A DNA stretch of 64,000 bases from NCBI GenBank assembly GCA_015069695.1, contig JADCRZ010000002.1:1-64000 (forward strand). Reading direction: 5' to 3'. The translations under genes were made by a program, and so were the position numbers. Of the stretch, positions 57,107 through 64,000 are shown one piece after another. Origin of the DNA: Williamsia sp. Lineage in GTDB: Bacteria; Bacteroidota; Bacteroidia; Chitinophagales; Chitinophagaceae. Each line of letters opens with the position of its first letter. The stretch's first letter is position 1. The notes under the pieces were generated by a model that worked only from the letters and a program-made list of their open reading frames with translations, did no database searches and had not been told where the DNA came from.

Positions 57107-59176
57107 TTATGCTTCTCCGGAAAGATAGCCGCCGGGCCGTACTGTGTCATTCTGGTGACTAAGTATCACACCGCGCTGGGCTTCTTCTTCCTGCATGGTT
57201 TGCCTGGGTTTGTCGGCGTGGCGGATCTGATCGCCGAGCAAGGCAAGCGGATGCTCCTGGGCAATTTCACCCACCTGTTTTCCATCCACATACACAGTAT
57301 GCGTGGGAAATTTTGACGCACCGATCGAATACTCAAGGTTTTTGGTGCCATGCCTGAAGCCGATGGTACTGTCCGTCCATACCCAGGGAACACGGGGCAG
57401 CATGTCAAGCGACAACCCACCTAATGATACCGGAACGCCTGGTCTCTTTTTGATGGCTTCTTCTTCTTCTGTGGCACTGACCCTGAATTTCATCAGGGCA
57501 TCAACTTCAGGAAATTTCTTTTCCACATGGTTCAAGGGACTGGTTTCGCCCTGCACATAGTCGCAGGGTGGCACATCACCGCAGCCGCATTTGGAAGGAG
57601 CTGTGTAGCCGGGTATCTGGGAAGATTCTACATTAAATTGCCCATCCGGCTTCATGGTAAAGGCATAGTGCTGAAAGGCGCGGAATTCTTTCGATTTTTT
57701 TAAGCCTTCTACTTCGGAAGCTCCCATGGAAGAAGGAGGTCTTTTGTTGGCAGTGCATTTCAGGATCATGCTAACAGCCGCAATGGGCCGGACGGCCGGA
57801 GGTGTGAGGGCAATACCTGCCTTGCTGAAATCCTGCAATCCATCCGGACTGATCCAGCTTACAATGGTCAGCGATTTGGACAGGGAAGGAAAAACAGATT
57901 TGATAACTACGGTCCGGTTCAGCGCATCATCACCGAATGCTCTTGTAGGCCCATGAGAGACGATGTTGATGGGTGCGTCGATGCCGCCCCTTTTCAGTCT
58001 GTCGCGGATAAGAGCGGCGCGCCGGCAGGCCAGGTCGAAATTATATTCCGGCGTGGCACCTTCGATGGAGGCATAGCCATGTACGGTGATCTCTTTTGCC
58101 CAGAATGCCGTATGAAGATATTGGTTAAAGATGCTCTCCTCACCGGCAAAGCCATAGTCGGTTGAGTCCAGCTTGAAGTAAAGCCGGTCGCCCTGCACAG
58201 GGGCGGGTGTGCCGCGGCTGCAGCTCGCCGTCTCTGCGATCTTGGTATCCTTCGTATCCTTGGCATCTTTGCTCCCCTTGGATTCTTTTGCCTTCAGCAG
58301 CGACATGGCTTCCATATAACTATAATTCATCCAGGCCCCTTTGCCGAAAAAAGTATCCAGTGCATTGACTGTTTGTTCATCCAGGACACCCGTTGTATCG
58401 CCTTTATACAGTCCTTTGTCTCTCAAGCCCCGCTGGATATGGCGTATCTCATCGCTCCGCCATTTGGGCATGGACTTGGCCTCTTTTTTGGGTGCCCGTT
58501 GTATGCCGTGCATTCCATTTGTATTCTGCTGCACCACATGCGTGAGCTCGTGCGCCAGCAATTTTTTCCCTTCGTTTGTGCCTGGCTGGTACTGGCCTGC
58601 GCCGAAAACCACATGGTGATCGTGCGTATAGGCGCGGGCTTGTATATCGTGTGAAGACTGGTGTGCCAGGGAATTGTTGTGAATCTGTACCTGGCTGAAA
58701 TCATAGCCAAACCGTTGCTCCATAAACGAGCGGGTAGAGCCATCCATCGGCTGGCCCTTGGACTGCAGCGTTTTCGCAACGGCCGGCGATGCAGTGGGTG
58801 CTGCAGGCATTCCTGTTTCTTTTCGCTGGACCTTTTCTTCTTCCTCGCAGGCTGCACATTTTCTTTGTACGGTTGAAAGGGCCGGCGCAAAGGAAGGATT
58901 GTCCGCCGGTTCGGCAGGCATCCGCATTACTTTATCGGCCATGGCGTCTGCTTCCTGTTCATGTTTGTCGCCCGGCTGATTGACCATCAGCTTGGGCTGT
59001 ATCCTGGGCGCGCCTGCAAAAAAGCCGTTGGGGTTGTGCACGTTGACATTCCTGAAGCTGTGGGCCGATCCACTCCCTCTTGCATCTGCCTGCCTGCGCC
59101 AGGGGGCAGCCTGCCTGTTGTACAAGGCTGGTACCGGAGCTGTTCTGGATTTTAAGGGAGAGAAAGCTGTGCCCAC
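57107..59176 (-). CDS. DUF4157 protein with OmpA-like domain and unassigned C-terminus
   Basis: The start is GTG at 59176; no ATG is available before the conserved region, although the frame is open upstream. Of 689 residues, about 60-90 read as PKLMVNQPGDKHEQEADAMADKVMRMP, typical of eCIS-associated DUF4157 proteins. Then VQRKCAACEEEEKVQRK (Cys 107, 110) may hold metal, and the DUF4157 core (about 140-220) ends in the zinc motif HELTH (209-213). A peptidoglycan-binding-like segment (235-290) and an OmpA-like domain (about 330-430; HGYASIEGA) follow. The last 250 residues have no recognised fold. DUF4157 proteins are often eCIS cargo; here the particle partner, not a toxin activity, is what the sequence supports. 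Confidence 0.75.
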   Translation of the reverse strand: MGTAFSPLKSRTAPVPALYNRQAAPWRRQADARGSGSAHSFRNVNVHNPNGFFAGAPRIQPKLMVNQPGDKHEQEADAMADKVMRMPAEPADNPSFAPALSTVQRKCAACEEEEKVQRKETGMPAAPTASPAVAKTLQSKGQPMDGSTRSFMEQRFGYDFSQVQIHNNSLAHQSSHDIQARAYTHDHHVVFGAGQYQPGTNEGKKLLAHELTHVVQQNTNGMHGIQRAPKKEAKSMPKWRSDEIRHIQRGLRDKGLYKGDTTGVLDEQTVNALDTFFGKGAWMNYSYMEAMSLLKAKESKGSKDAKDTKDTKIAETASCSRGTPAPVQGDRLYFKLDSTDYGFAGEESIFNQYLHTAFWAKEITVHGYASIEGATPEYNFDLACRRAALIRDRLKRGGIDAPINIVSHGPTRAFGDDALNRTVVIKSVFPSLSKSLTIVSWISPDGLQDFSKAGIALTPPAVRPIAAVSMILKCTANKRPPSSMGASEVEGLKKSKEFRAFQHYAFTMKPDGQFNVESSQIPGYTAPSKCGCGDVPPCDYVQGETSPLNHVEKKFPEVDALMKFRVSATEEEEAIKKRPGVPVSLGGLSLDMLPRVPWVWTDSTIGFRHGTKNLEYSIGASKFPTHTVYVDGKQVGEIAQEHPLALLGDQIRHADKPRQTMQEEEAQRGVILSHQNDTVRPGGYLSGEA

Positions 59177-59239
59177 GTTTACTGGATTATTGTAAAGAGT
59201 TGATGTTTTCTTTTGTGTGATTTCGCTTATGGATGCCCG

Positions 59240-61015
59240 TTAAAAGGTTCCGCTTCCCCCGTGTGGCCGCAACGCCGGCACAACCAGGGAGAAGGGCGAA
59301 CTGCTGGCAGGCCACATGTTGAACAGGGTCGTTGGTGCCGAGCCGGTGCTGAAATACATTTCCATGGCAGGGAAGATGGTCGTGAACGCCACATAGCTGT
59401 ACGTGCGGGCAGAAAGGTCTATGTTGATCTCTCCGCGGGCGGCCAGGTTGGGTGCCAGGGCAACGCAGGGATCGCCGGCGGCACCGCTGAATGTAATGAT
59501 GTACTGTGAGCTGCTGAGCGGCACGCCCAGGGAACCTACAAATCCGGTTGGCGCCACCGTGGAGGTACAAAGCACCGCCCCGGAACTGCAGTCGATCTCG
59601 AACGTAAAACCGCCGCTTACGCCCGAAATAGCTCGCAGGGAACGGGTCGCCGTATCGAACTCCATCATGATATGAACGCGGTAAGAAGGTGCTGGCAAAG
59701 CACTGGAAAAAGCCCGGTCATCTGTTTCAAAGCACCCGTTCGAATGCAAGCTGGGAGGAAAGAATGAGCCGGGGTGCGGAGGTCCCGGGAATACTTCCCT
59801 TCCACTGAACGGACCGGCACTGGCCCTGAAAGCACTCGAGATCAAGCCGGTCGGAATAAACGCATTGAGCCAGAACCGCAGCATCGGCGGCATCGGCGGG
59901 GCAGCGGGCGTTGTTGGAGACGTGGGAGTGGGTGGCGGCACCGGTGGCCGGGGTACCCGTATGTCTTCGGGCGGCATAACGATCGATTCCGTGAAAAGAA
60001 CTTCCACCCTTCTGTTCTCAGGCAGCGTAGGAAAGCTCCTGTCTTCTCCGTGTGCTTCAATCGTTACCCTGCTGGTATCAACCCGGCCGGCCCTTAGCAG
60101 TGATAAAACGGTTTGCGCCCTTCTTCTGGACAGGTCCAGGTTGTTGGTTGCTGCTCCTTCCTCGCTGGCATAGCCGTGAAGCGTTACCTGCCGGTCGCCA
60201 CCACCGCCCAGGTACGACCTGATGCGGGCCATACAGGCAGCAAATTCGCGGGCATCGGTGAACTCTGTCCGGCCCTGCACAAAATGGATCCGGCATGAGC
60301 TGGATGAAGTTGGATCTATGCCTGCGCCACCGCTCTGGCGTTGGATCATCTTTCGCCGGATAGCTCCTTTCTGCTGGATCACATGCGTGAGCTCATGTGC
60401 CAGCAGCTTTCTGCCGCCGGCTGTATCGGGTGCATATTGCCCGCTGTTGAATACAATGTTGTTGCCTGCGGTATACGCCAAAGCCTGCAGCGAGCGCGCA
60501 GAGCGGGCCGCTGCTCCATCCGTGTGCACCCGCACCCCGGAAAAATCAGATCCGAATCTTGATTCAAAAAAGTCTTTTGTTTGGGGCAACAAAGGGGTGC
60601 CGCCGCCGTCAAGCCCGCTGATATACGCCTCCGTACGGGCGCCTGCCTGGGGCTGACCGGGCCCACTTTCTTTTCTTTGCACCTTGTGTTTTTTGTCTTC
60701 TTCTTCCTCCTCGCAATGCGCACATTTTCTTTGCACAGAATGGGGATCAGGCATGCGCATGACTTTATCAGCCATCCTGTCTGCTTCCTGCTCATAGAAA
60801 TCTCCCGGTCGATTGATCTCTAACTTTGGTTGAATGATGGATGCCGGAAAAGCAGGTTTGGTGCTGCTATGCACAGGCATCTTGCCAAAGCTATGGTCAA
60901 TACCTCCGCGATACAGGCTTCCCTGGGGAGAGGTTTGCGGTGCTTCCGCATCATGGCCCGGGGAAGGGGCGGCTGTTTGTTTTTTGGTATCTGTTTGTAA
61001 AGAAGACGTTCTCAT
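59240..61015 (-). CDS. second DUF4157 protein with OmpA-like domain and Pro-rich linker
   Basis: A 591-residue paralog with the same N-terminal plan: PKLEINRPGDFYEQEADRMADKVMRMP, VQRKCAHCEEEEEDKK (Cys 98, 101), and HELTH at 207-211 in the DUF4157 core. An OmpA-like domain (about 240-345; HGYASEEGA, NRRVEVLF) is followed by a proline-rich linker (354-378; VPPPTPTSPTTPAAPP). The C-terminal 210 residues are beta-rich and do not match anything I recognise. It lacks the peptidoglycan-binding-like segment of its partner. Overlap with the 85-residue gene is 4 bp, so it is co-translated. Effector or particle-associated roles are both possible. Confidence 0.75.
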   Translation of the reverse strand: MRTSSLQTDTKKQTAAPSPGHDAEAPQTSPQGSLYRGGIDHSFGKMPVHSSTKPAFPASIIQPKLEINRPGDFYEQEADRMADKVMRMPDPHSVQRKCAHCEEEEEDKKHKVQRKESGPGQPQAGARTEAYISGLDGGGTPLLPQTKDFFESRFGSDFSGVRVHTDGAAARSARSLQALAYTAGNNIVFNSGQYAPDTAGGRKLLAHELTHVIQQKGAIRRKMIQRQSGGAGIDPTSSSSCRIHFVQGRTEFTDAREFAACMARIRSYLGGGGDRQVTLHGYASEEGAATNNLDLSRRRAQTVLSLLRAGRVDTSRVTIEAHGEDRSFPTLPENRRVEVLFTESIVMPPEDIRVPRPPVPPPTPTSPTTPAAPPMPPMLRFWLNAFIPTGLISSAFRASAGPFSGREVFPGPPHPGSFFPPSLHSNGCFETDDRAFSSALPAPSYRVHIMMEFDTATRSLRAISGVSGGFTFEIDCSSGAVLCTSTVAPTGFVGSLGVPLSSSQYIITFSGAAGDPCVALAPNLAARGEINIDLSARTYSYVAFTTIFPAMEMYFSTGSAPTTLFNMWPASSSPFSLVVPALRPHGGSGTF

Positions 61016-61269
61016 TTCGCCAGGCCTTTGTATACAGATTGCGCAATCCGGGTTCCTACCGATGCGTCTTTCATTCCCTGTTGCATGGTAAAGCTGCCTC
61101 CGTGCAGGTGGTCGATATGTGCGCCGTGTGAAAAGGAAGAGGGCAGGCCGCGCTCCTGCAGCAGCTGACTGATCTGCTGCTCCACGGCTCCCCCGACCCG
61201 GTAGGCATCGTGGCCGGTAAAACCGTGCAGCACCAGTTCTTCAATATGGAGTTCGACCGGTGGGTTCAT
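61012..61269 (-). CDS. small eCIS-associated protein
   Basis: The start at 61269 is preferred over an ATG six bases upstream, because a consensus AGGAGG lies six bases before it. The 85-residue protein (MNPPVELHIEELVLHGF; VEQQISQLLQERGLP) is the short conserved protein often found between the ATPase and DUF4157 genes of eCIS clusters. It has no motif for catalysis and its role is unknown. Its ATG overlaps the ATPase stop as TAATG, and it ends in a 4-bp overlap with the next gene. Confidence 0.75.
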   Translation of the reverse strand: MNPPVELHIEELVLHGFTGHDAYRVGGAVEQQISQLLQERGLPSSFSHGAHIDHLHGGSFTMQQGMKDASVGTRIAQSVYKGLAK

Positions 61270-63293
61270 TACCATCCTCCTGTTTCTGCCGGACTATATG
61301 CTTTTTCCAGCTTGGCATATTCGCTGCGTGCGGCGCGCGACAGATGATGCATCTGAACAGGCTGGTTCTCATCCGCCGCCATGAAAGCCGCATTGAGCGC
61401 TATGTTCCGGATATTGCCGCCCGGTACGCTCAGGCGGGAGAGCTTGTCGATGTCCAGGTCTTTCACCGGTGTCTCTGCGGGGAAGATACGCCGCCAGATC
61501 TCTGCCCGGTGCAGCGCATCGGGATAAGGAAACTGCACTACAAAACGGATGCGGCGCAGAAATGCTTTGTCGATAGCGCTTTTCATGTTGGTGGTAAGAA
61601 TGGCCAGTCCCCGGTATGCTTCCATGCGTTGCAGCAGGTAGCTGACCTCGATGTTGCTGTACCTGTCATGACTGTCTTTCACATCGCTCCGCTTGCCGAA
61701 CAAGGCATCTGCTTCATCGAAAAGCAGGATGGCCCCGCCTTCTTCCGCCGCATCAAAAATCTGCTTGAGGTTTTTTTCCGTCTCGCCGATGTATTTGTTC
61801 ACCACCTGGCTCAGGTCGATGCGGTACAGGGAAAGCGCCAGTTCATTGGCCAGCACTTCCGAGGCCATGGTTTTCCCGGTTCCGCTTTCTCCTGTAAAGA
61901 GCACGCTGATGCCCAGTCCGCGGGCGTCTTTACCGGCAAAGCCCCATTCGCGGTACACTTTGGAACGGTGCTTTACCTGCAGGGCGATTTCTTTCAGGAT
62001 TTGCTTCTGTGCTTCCGGGAGTACAATATCATTCCAGCGGGCGACCGGCTCAATGCGCTGGGCAAGCTGGTCCACCTGCAGCTGCGTATGCTTGCGGCAT
62101 GCCTGCCAGATTTCTTTTGCAAGACCTGTGGCTGGGCCAGCAGTTGCTTCTTGCCCGTTTGCATGCCCCTGGTATAAGATCATAACTTCTCCTGCTGCAG
62201 CGCCAATGGTTTTTGTACTCAGGTTAAAATGGGATACGATGTGCTGCAATTCACGGGCATGGCTATGCGCCCGATCTCCCAAGGCTGTTTGCCACAACAG
62301 CAATTGCTCATCAGGCTGGGGCCGGTGGATGCGGAATTCAAGCTGCCGGCGTTTAGAAGCAGGCTTCCACTCGTCGCAGCCCAGGAACACCAGTCCCTGC
62401 AGGTTGTCAAGAAAACTGCTGATGCCCTGCATCCGCAGCTTATCGCTTGTGTCCAGCCTGGTGCAATCCAGCAGGAGTGCGCAGCCGTTCAGGGCTGCTT
62501 CCCGGTTCCACAAACGCGCCATCTCTGCGAGCTCTCCGGCACTGCCCGGAACGGCAAAGGACTGTAATTGGTACAGCTGAAATCCCAGGCGGGCACAAAC
62601 ATTGGCAGCCACAGCGGCTTTGTCGGCATGGTTCTCTCCACTTAATTGTACAAGCGGCAATCCTGCCGGATGGGGCTGCCCGCAGGCAAGGAGCAGCTTG
62701 TCGACCACTTCCAGGTGTGAGCGGACAAGGGCCTCGTTGAGATAAACCGGCTCGCAAATTTCTTTGACCTTGTTGTTCAGGTAGCGAACGCCCGTAAGAT
62801 AATGCAGGATGGTTTCATCGATCCTGAGCGGACTTTTTGTAACCAGTTCTTTGGGATTGATTTCTACCAGCTGCCAGTACCGGAGGGGAGCGGCTGGTGA
62901 GAGGGCACTCCAGTGTGCATCCGGAAAAGCGGCCAGGGCCAGGGCAAAAGAAGGGTGTACGCCGGAAGGATCTCCCTGCAAGGTAGTCACCAGCTTGCTG
63001 AACCCGGCATCCAGTTCCACCCCCGCACAAAGCAGCAGGACCTTTCGTTCAAAGCCCGACAACCCGAACACGGCCGAGAGCGAGTCAAGGGCGGAGAGCG
63101 CGGGCAGGGTTTCTGCAGCCGCTTTCAGCTCTTCTTCTGCAGGAATAGCAGCAGCAGGTTCCTGTCCGCCAGGGCTTTGTTTATCTAAGTGTGTCCTGTA
63201 TGCCTCCAGCTCTTCCCTAACCAGCCTGAGCGAAGCCATCAGGTAGCGCTGGTTGGCAACACTCCAATCGTTTTTATTTTCCGGATCTGTCAT
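61269..63293 (-). CDS. AAA+ ATPase of the eCIS (Afp15-like)
   Basis: The 674-residue protein has a large N-terminal region with a degenerate ATPase-like fold (about 60-390) and a C-terminal AAA+ domain with Walker A GESGTGKT (468-475), Walker B AILLFDEAD (Asp 526, Glu 527) and the sensor/Arg-finger stretch LTTNMKSAIDKAFLRRIRF. Such ATPases are conserved in eCIS loci and support particle assembly or cargo loading. It overlaps the DUF4255-type gene by 4 bp and the following gene by one base, so the cluster is one message. Confidence 0.93.
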   Translation of the reverse strand: MTDPENKNDWSVANQRYLMASLRLVREELEAYRTHLDKQSPGGQEPAAAIPAEEELKAAAETLPALSALDSLSAVFGLSGFERKVLLLCAGVELDAGFSKLVTTLQGDPSGVHPSFALALAAFPDAHWSALSPAAPLRYWQLVEINPKELVTKSPLRIDETILHYLTGVRYLNNKVKEICEPVYLNEALVRSHLEVVDKLLLACGQPHPAGLPLVQLSGENHADKAAVAANVCARLGFQLYQLQSFAVPGSAGELAEMARLWNREAALNGCALLLDCTRLDTSDKLRMQGISSFLDNLQGLVFLGCDEWKPASKRRQLEFRIHRPQPDEQLLLWQTALGDRAHSHARELQHIVSHFNLSTKTIGAAAGEVMILYQGHANGQEATAGPATGLAKEIWQACRKHTQLQVDQLAQRIEPVARWNDIVLPEAQKQILKEIALQVKHRSKVYREWGFAGKDARGLGISVLFTGESGTGKTMASEVLANELALSLYRIDLSQVVNKYIGETEKNLKQIFDAAEEGGAILLFDEADALFGKRSDVKDSHDRYSNIEVSYLLQRMEAYRGLAILTTNMKSAIDKAFLRRIRFVVQFPYPDALHRAEIWRRIFPAETPVKDLDIDKLSRLSVPGGNIRNIALNAAFMAADENQPVQMHHLSRAARSEYAKLEKAYSPAETGGW
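61276..61281 (-). promoter_or_regulatory. strong Shine-Dalgarno sequence of the 85-residue gene
   Basis: AGGAGG on the minus strand, six bases before the ATG at 61269, lies inside the end of the ATPase gene. It is unusual in this SD-poor genome and fixes the start of the small gene. Confidence 0.8.
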
Positions 63294-64000
63294 GCAATGG
63301 TGAGCTGGGGTGCGTTGTATTGAAAACTGGCATCGGTATCGAGCGGACTTTCCGCCCCATCTACCCGGATACGCACCAGGTACGTTCCCGCCCGGATGCC
63401 TGATACAGGAACAACAATGTCTTCTATCGCCAAAGGCGGGCTCAGCAGGATGATGGGAGGGCCCTGGAAACTATAGGAAAGAGGCGTGGTGAGCACGGGA
63501 GCAGGAAATTCATTCAGGAGCAATATCACGCGCTGCCCGGCCCGGAGACCTGGTTTGATGGAAAGATGGACATCGGCCGATCTGGGTGCTCCACCGGTGC
63601 CCTGCACATTTTCAGGATGGAGGGCTTCTATGTGCGGACTCAGCACAAACGCTTCTACATTGGAGCTTACACCCTGGTGTGGCAGCGGGGGAGAGCCCAT
63701 GAGCATCTTGTGCACCACCTGTAAGCCGTGGATACCCGCCTGCAGGCCAGGCAGCCCGATCGTGATCTGCGAATCAGTGATCTCGTTGGCTGCCGGTACG
63801 ATCTCTGTGCCGTCTATGTTCACAATTACCACATCGCCTCTTAACTGGTTTCCCTGCAGCACAAGCCGGTCGTTCCACAGTATCTTTCCGTTCAACAGGA
63901 AAGGACCACCGGGCGTGTGCTGCGAAGCGATTTTCTCAATGACCGGTTGCTTGAATGGAACCACATATATTTTCCGTTCCTGCACAGGCAGGGAAGGCCG
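63290..64000 (-). CDS. Pvc16/DUF4255-type protein, C-terminal part only
   Basis: The frame runs past the right window edge, so the N-terminus is missing; 236 residues are seen. It begins with LPVQERKIYVVPFKQPVIEKI, followed by Ig-like strands (LVLQGNQLRGDVVIVN, VHLSIKPGLRAGQRVILLL). This fits the C-terminal Ig-like region of DUF4255/Pvc16 proteins, the tail-terminating cap subunit of eCIS particles. The GTG visible inside (63983-63985) is not the true start. It overlaps the ATPase gene by 4 bp. Confidence 0.8.
   Translation of the reverse strand, partial: RPSLPVQERKIYVVPFKQPVIEKIASQHTPGGPFLLNGKILWNDRLVLQGNQLRGDVVIVNIDGTEIVPAANEITDSQITIGLPGLQAGIHGLQVVHKMLMGSPPLPHQGVSSNVEAFVLSPHIEALHPENVQGTGGAPRSADVHLSIKPGLRAGQRVILLLNEFPAPVLTTPLSYSFQGPPIILLSPPLAIEDIVVPVSGIRAGTYLVRIRVDGAESPLDTDASFQYNAPQLTIA

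Noticed and set aside
61260-62580. Plus-strand open frames over the ATPase
   Set aside because: Antisense shadows of a GC-rich AAA+ gene with intact Walker motifs.
41441-64000. Prophage or type VI secretion locus
   Set aside because: There is a tail-like set with Afp7-like tube, AAA+ ATPase and DUF4157 genes but no TssJLM membrane complex, and no head, integrase or lysis genes in the visible part.

Overview
The window looks like the chromosome of a free-living, glycan-degrading member of the Bacteroidetes, probably a Chitinophagaceae-type soil bacterium. The support is a SusC/SusD pair, large ASPIC/FG-GAP proteins, lipoprotein signals on many exported enzymes, a type IX secretion (T9SS) C-terminal domain, Bacteroidetes-type promoter elements (TAnnTTTG), and general lack of Shine-Dalgarno sequences. 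Taxonomy is inferred from gene content only. No rRNA, tRNA or CRISPR array was seen.

Left part (about 1-37.4 kb): mostly carbohydrate degradation and housekeeping. In order: the end of an unrecognised gene; an ASPIC/FG-GAP lipoprotein with two GH16 beta-glucanase-like enzymes; a BlaI-type repressor with an M56 sensor peptidase behind a readable promoter/operator; a sialidase-like propeller flanked by palindromic repeats; an endonuclease III-like glycosylase; a GH92 mannosidase-like enzyme with Gln at the usual catalytic acid; a DinB protein; a 1427-residue PA14/beta-helix T9SS cargo; small hypothetical genes separated by clear hairpin terminators; a SusC/SusD operon; an APC permease; a PL11-like propeller; a sulfatase; the methionine genes metY-metX; three small minus-strand genes (YdeI-like, SRPBCC, alpha/beta hydrolase); and a GH9 enzyme fused to a deacetylase-like domain.

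Middle (37.4-41.7 kb): a glycosylation module. Two plus-strand genes (a degenerate methyltransferase/glycan protein and a GT9-like transferase) converge on a large minus-strand protein that joins a GT2 domain, a second transferase-like region and a SAM methyltransferase. The last gene starts at a TTG overlapping the stop of the injection-system operon, so it appears to be its final cistron.

Right part (41.7-64.0 kb, all minus strand): a tightly coupled operon for an extracellular contractile injection system (eCIS, Afp/PVC-like). In transcription order: Pvc16/DUF4255-type protein (cut by the window end), AAA+ ATPase, an 85-residue protein, two DUF4157 proteins with OmpA-like domains, Afp7-like tube protein, LysM-like protein, gp27-like and gp5-like spike proteins split by one in-frame TAA, PAAR-like tip, gp25, two gpJ-type baseplate proteins, a tail protein I/beta-helix protein, a DUF6519 protein, a transthyretin-like/coiled-coil protein, then the GT/methyltransferase. 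Sheath, inner tube, tape measure and most of the cap gene must lie beyond 64 kb. The most unusual points are the glycosyltransferase/methyltransferase coupled to this operon, the split spike, and two DUF4157 proteins with unassigned C-termini.
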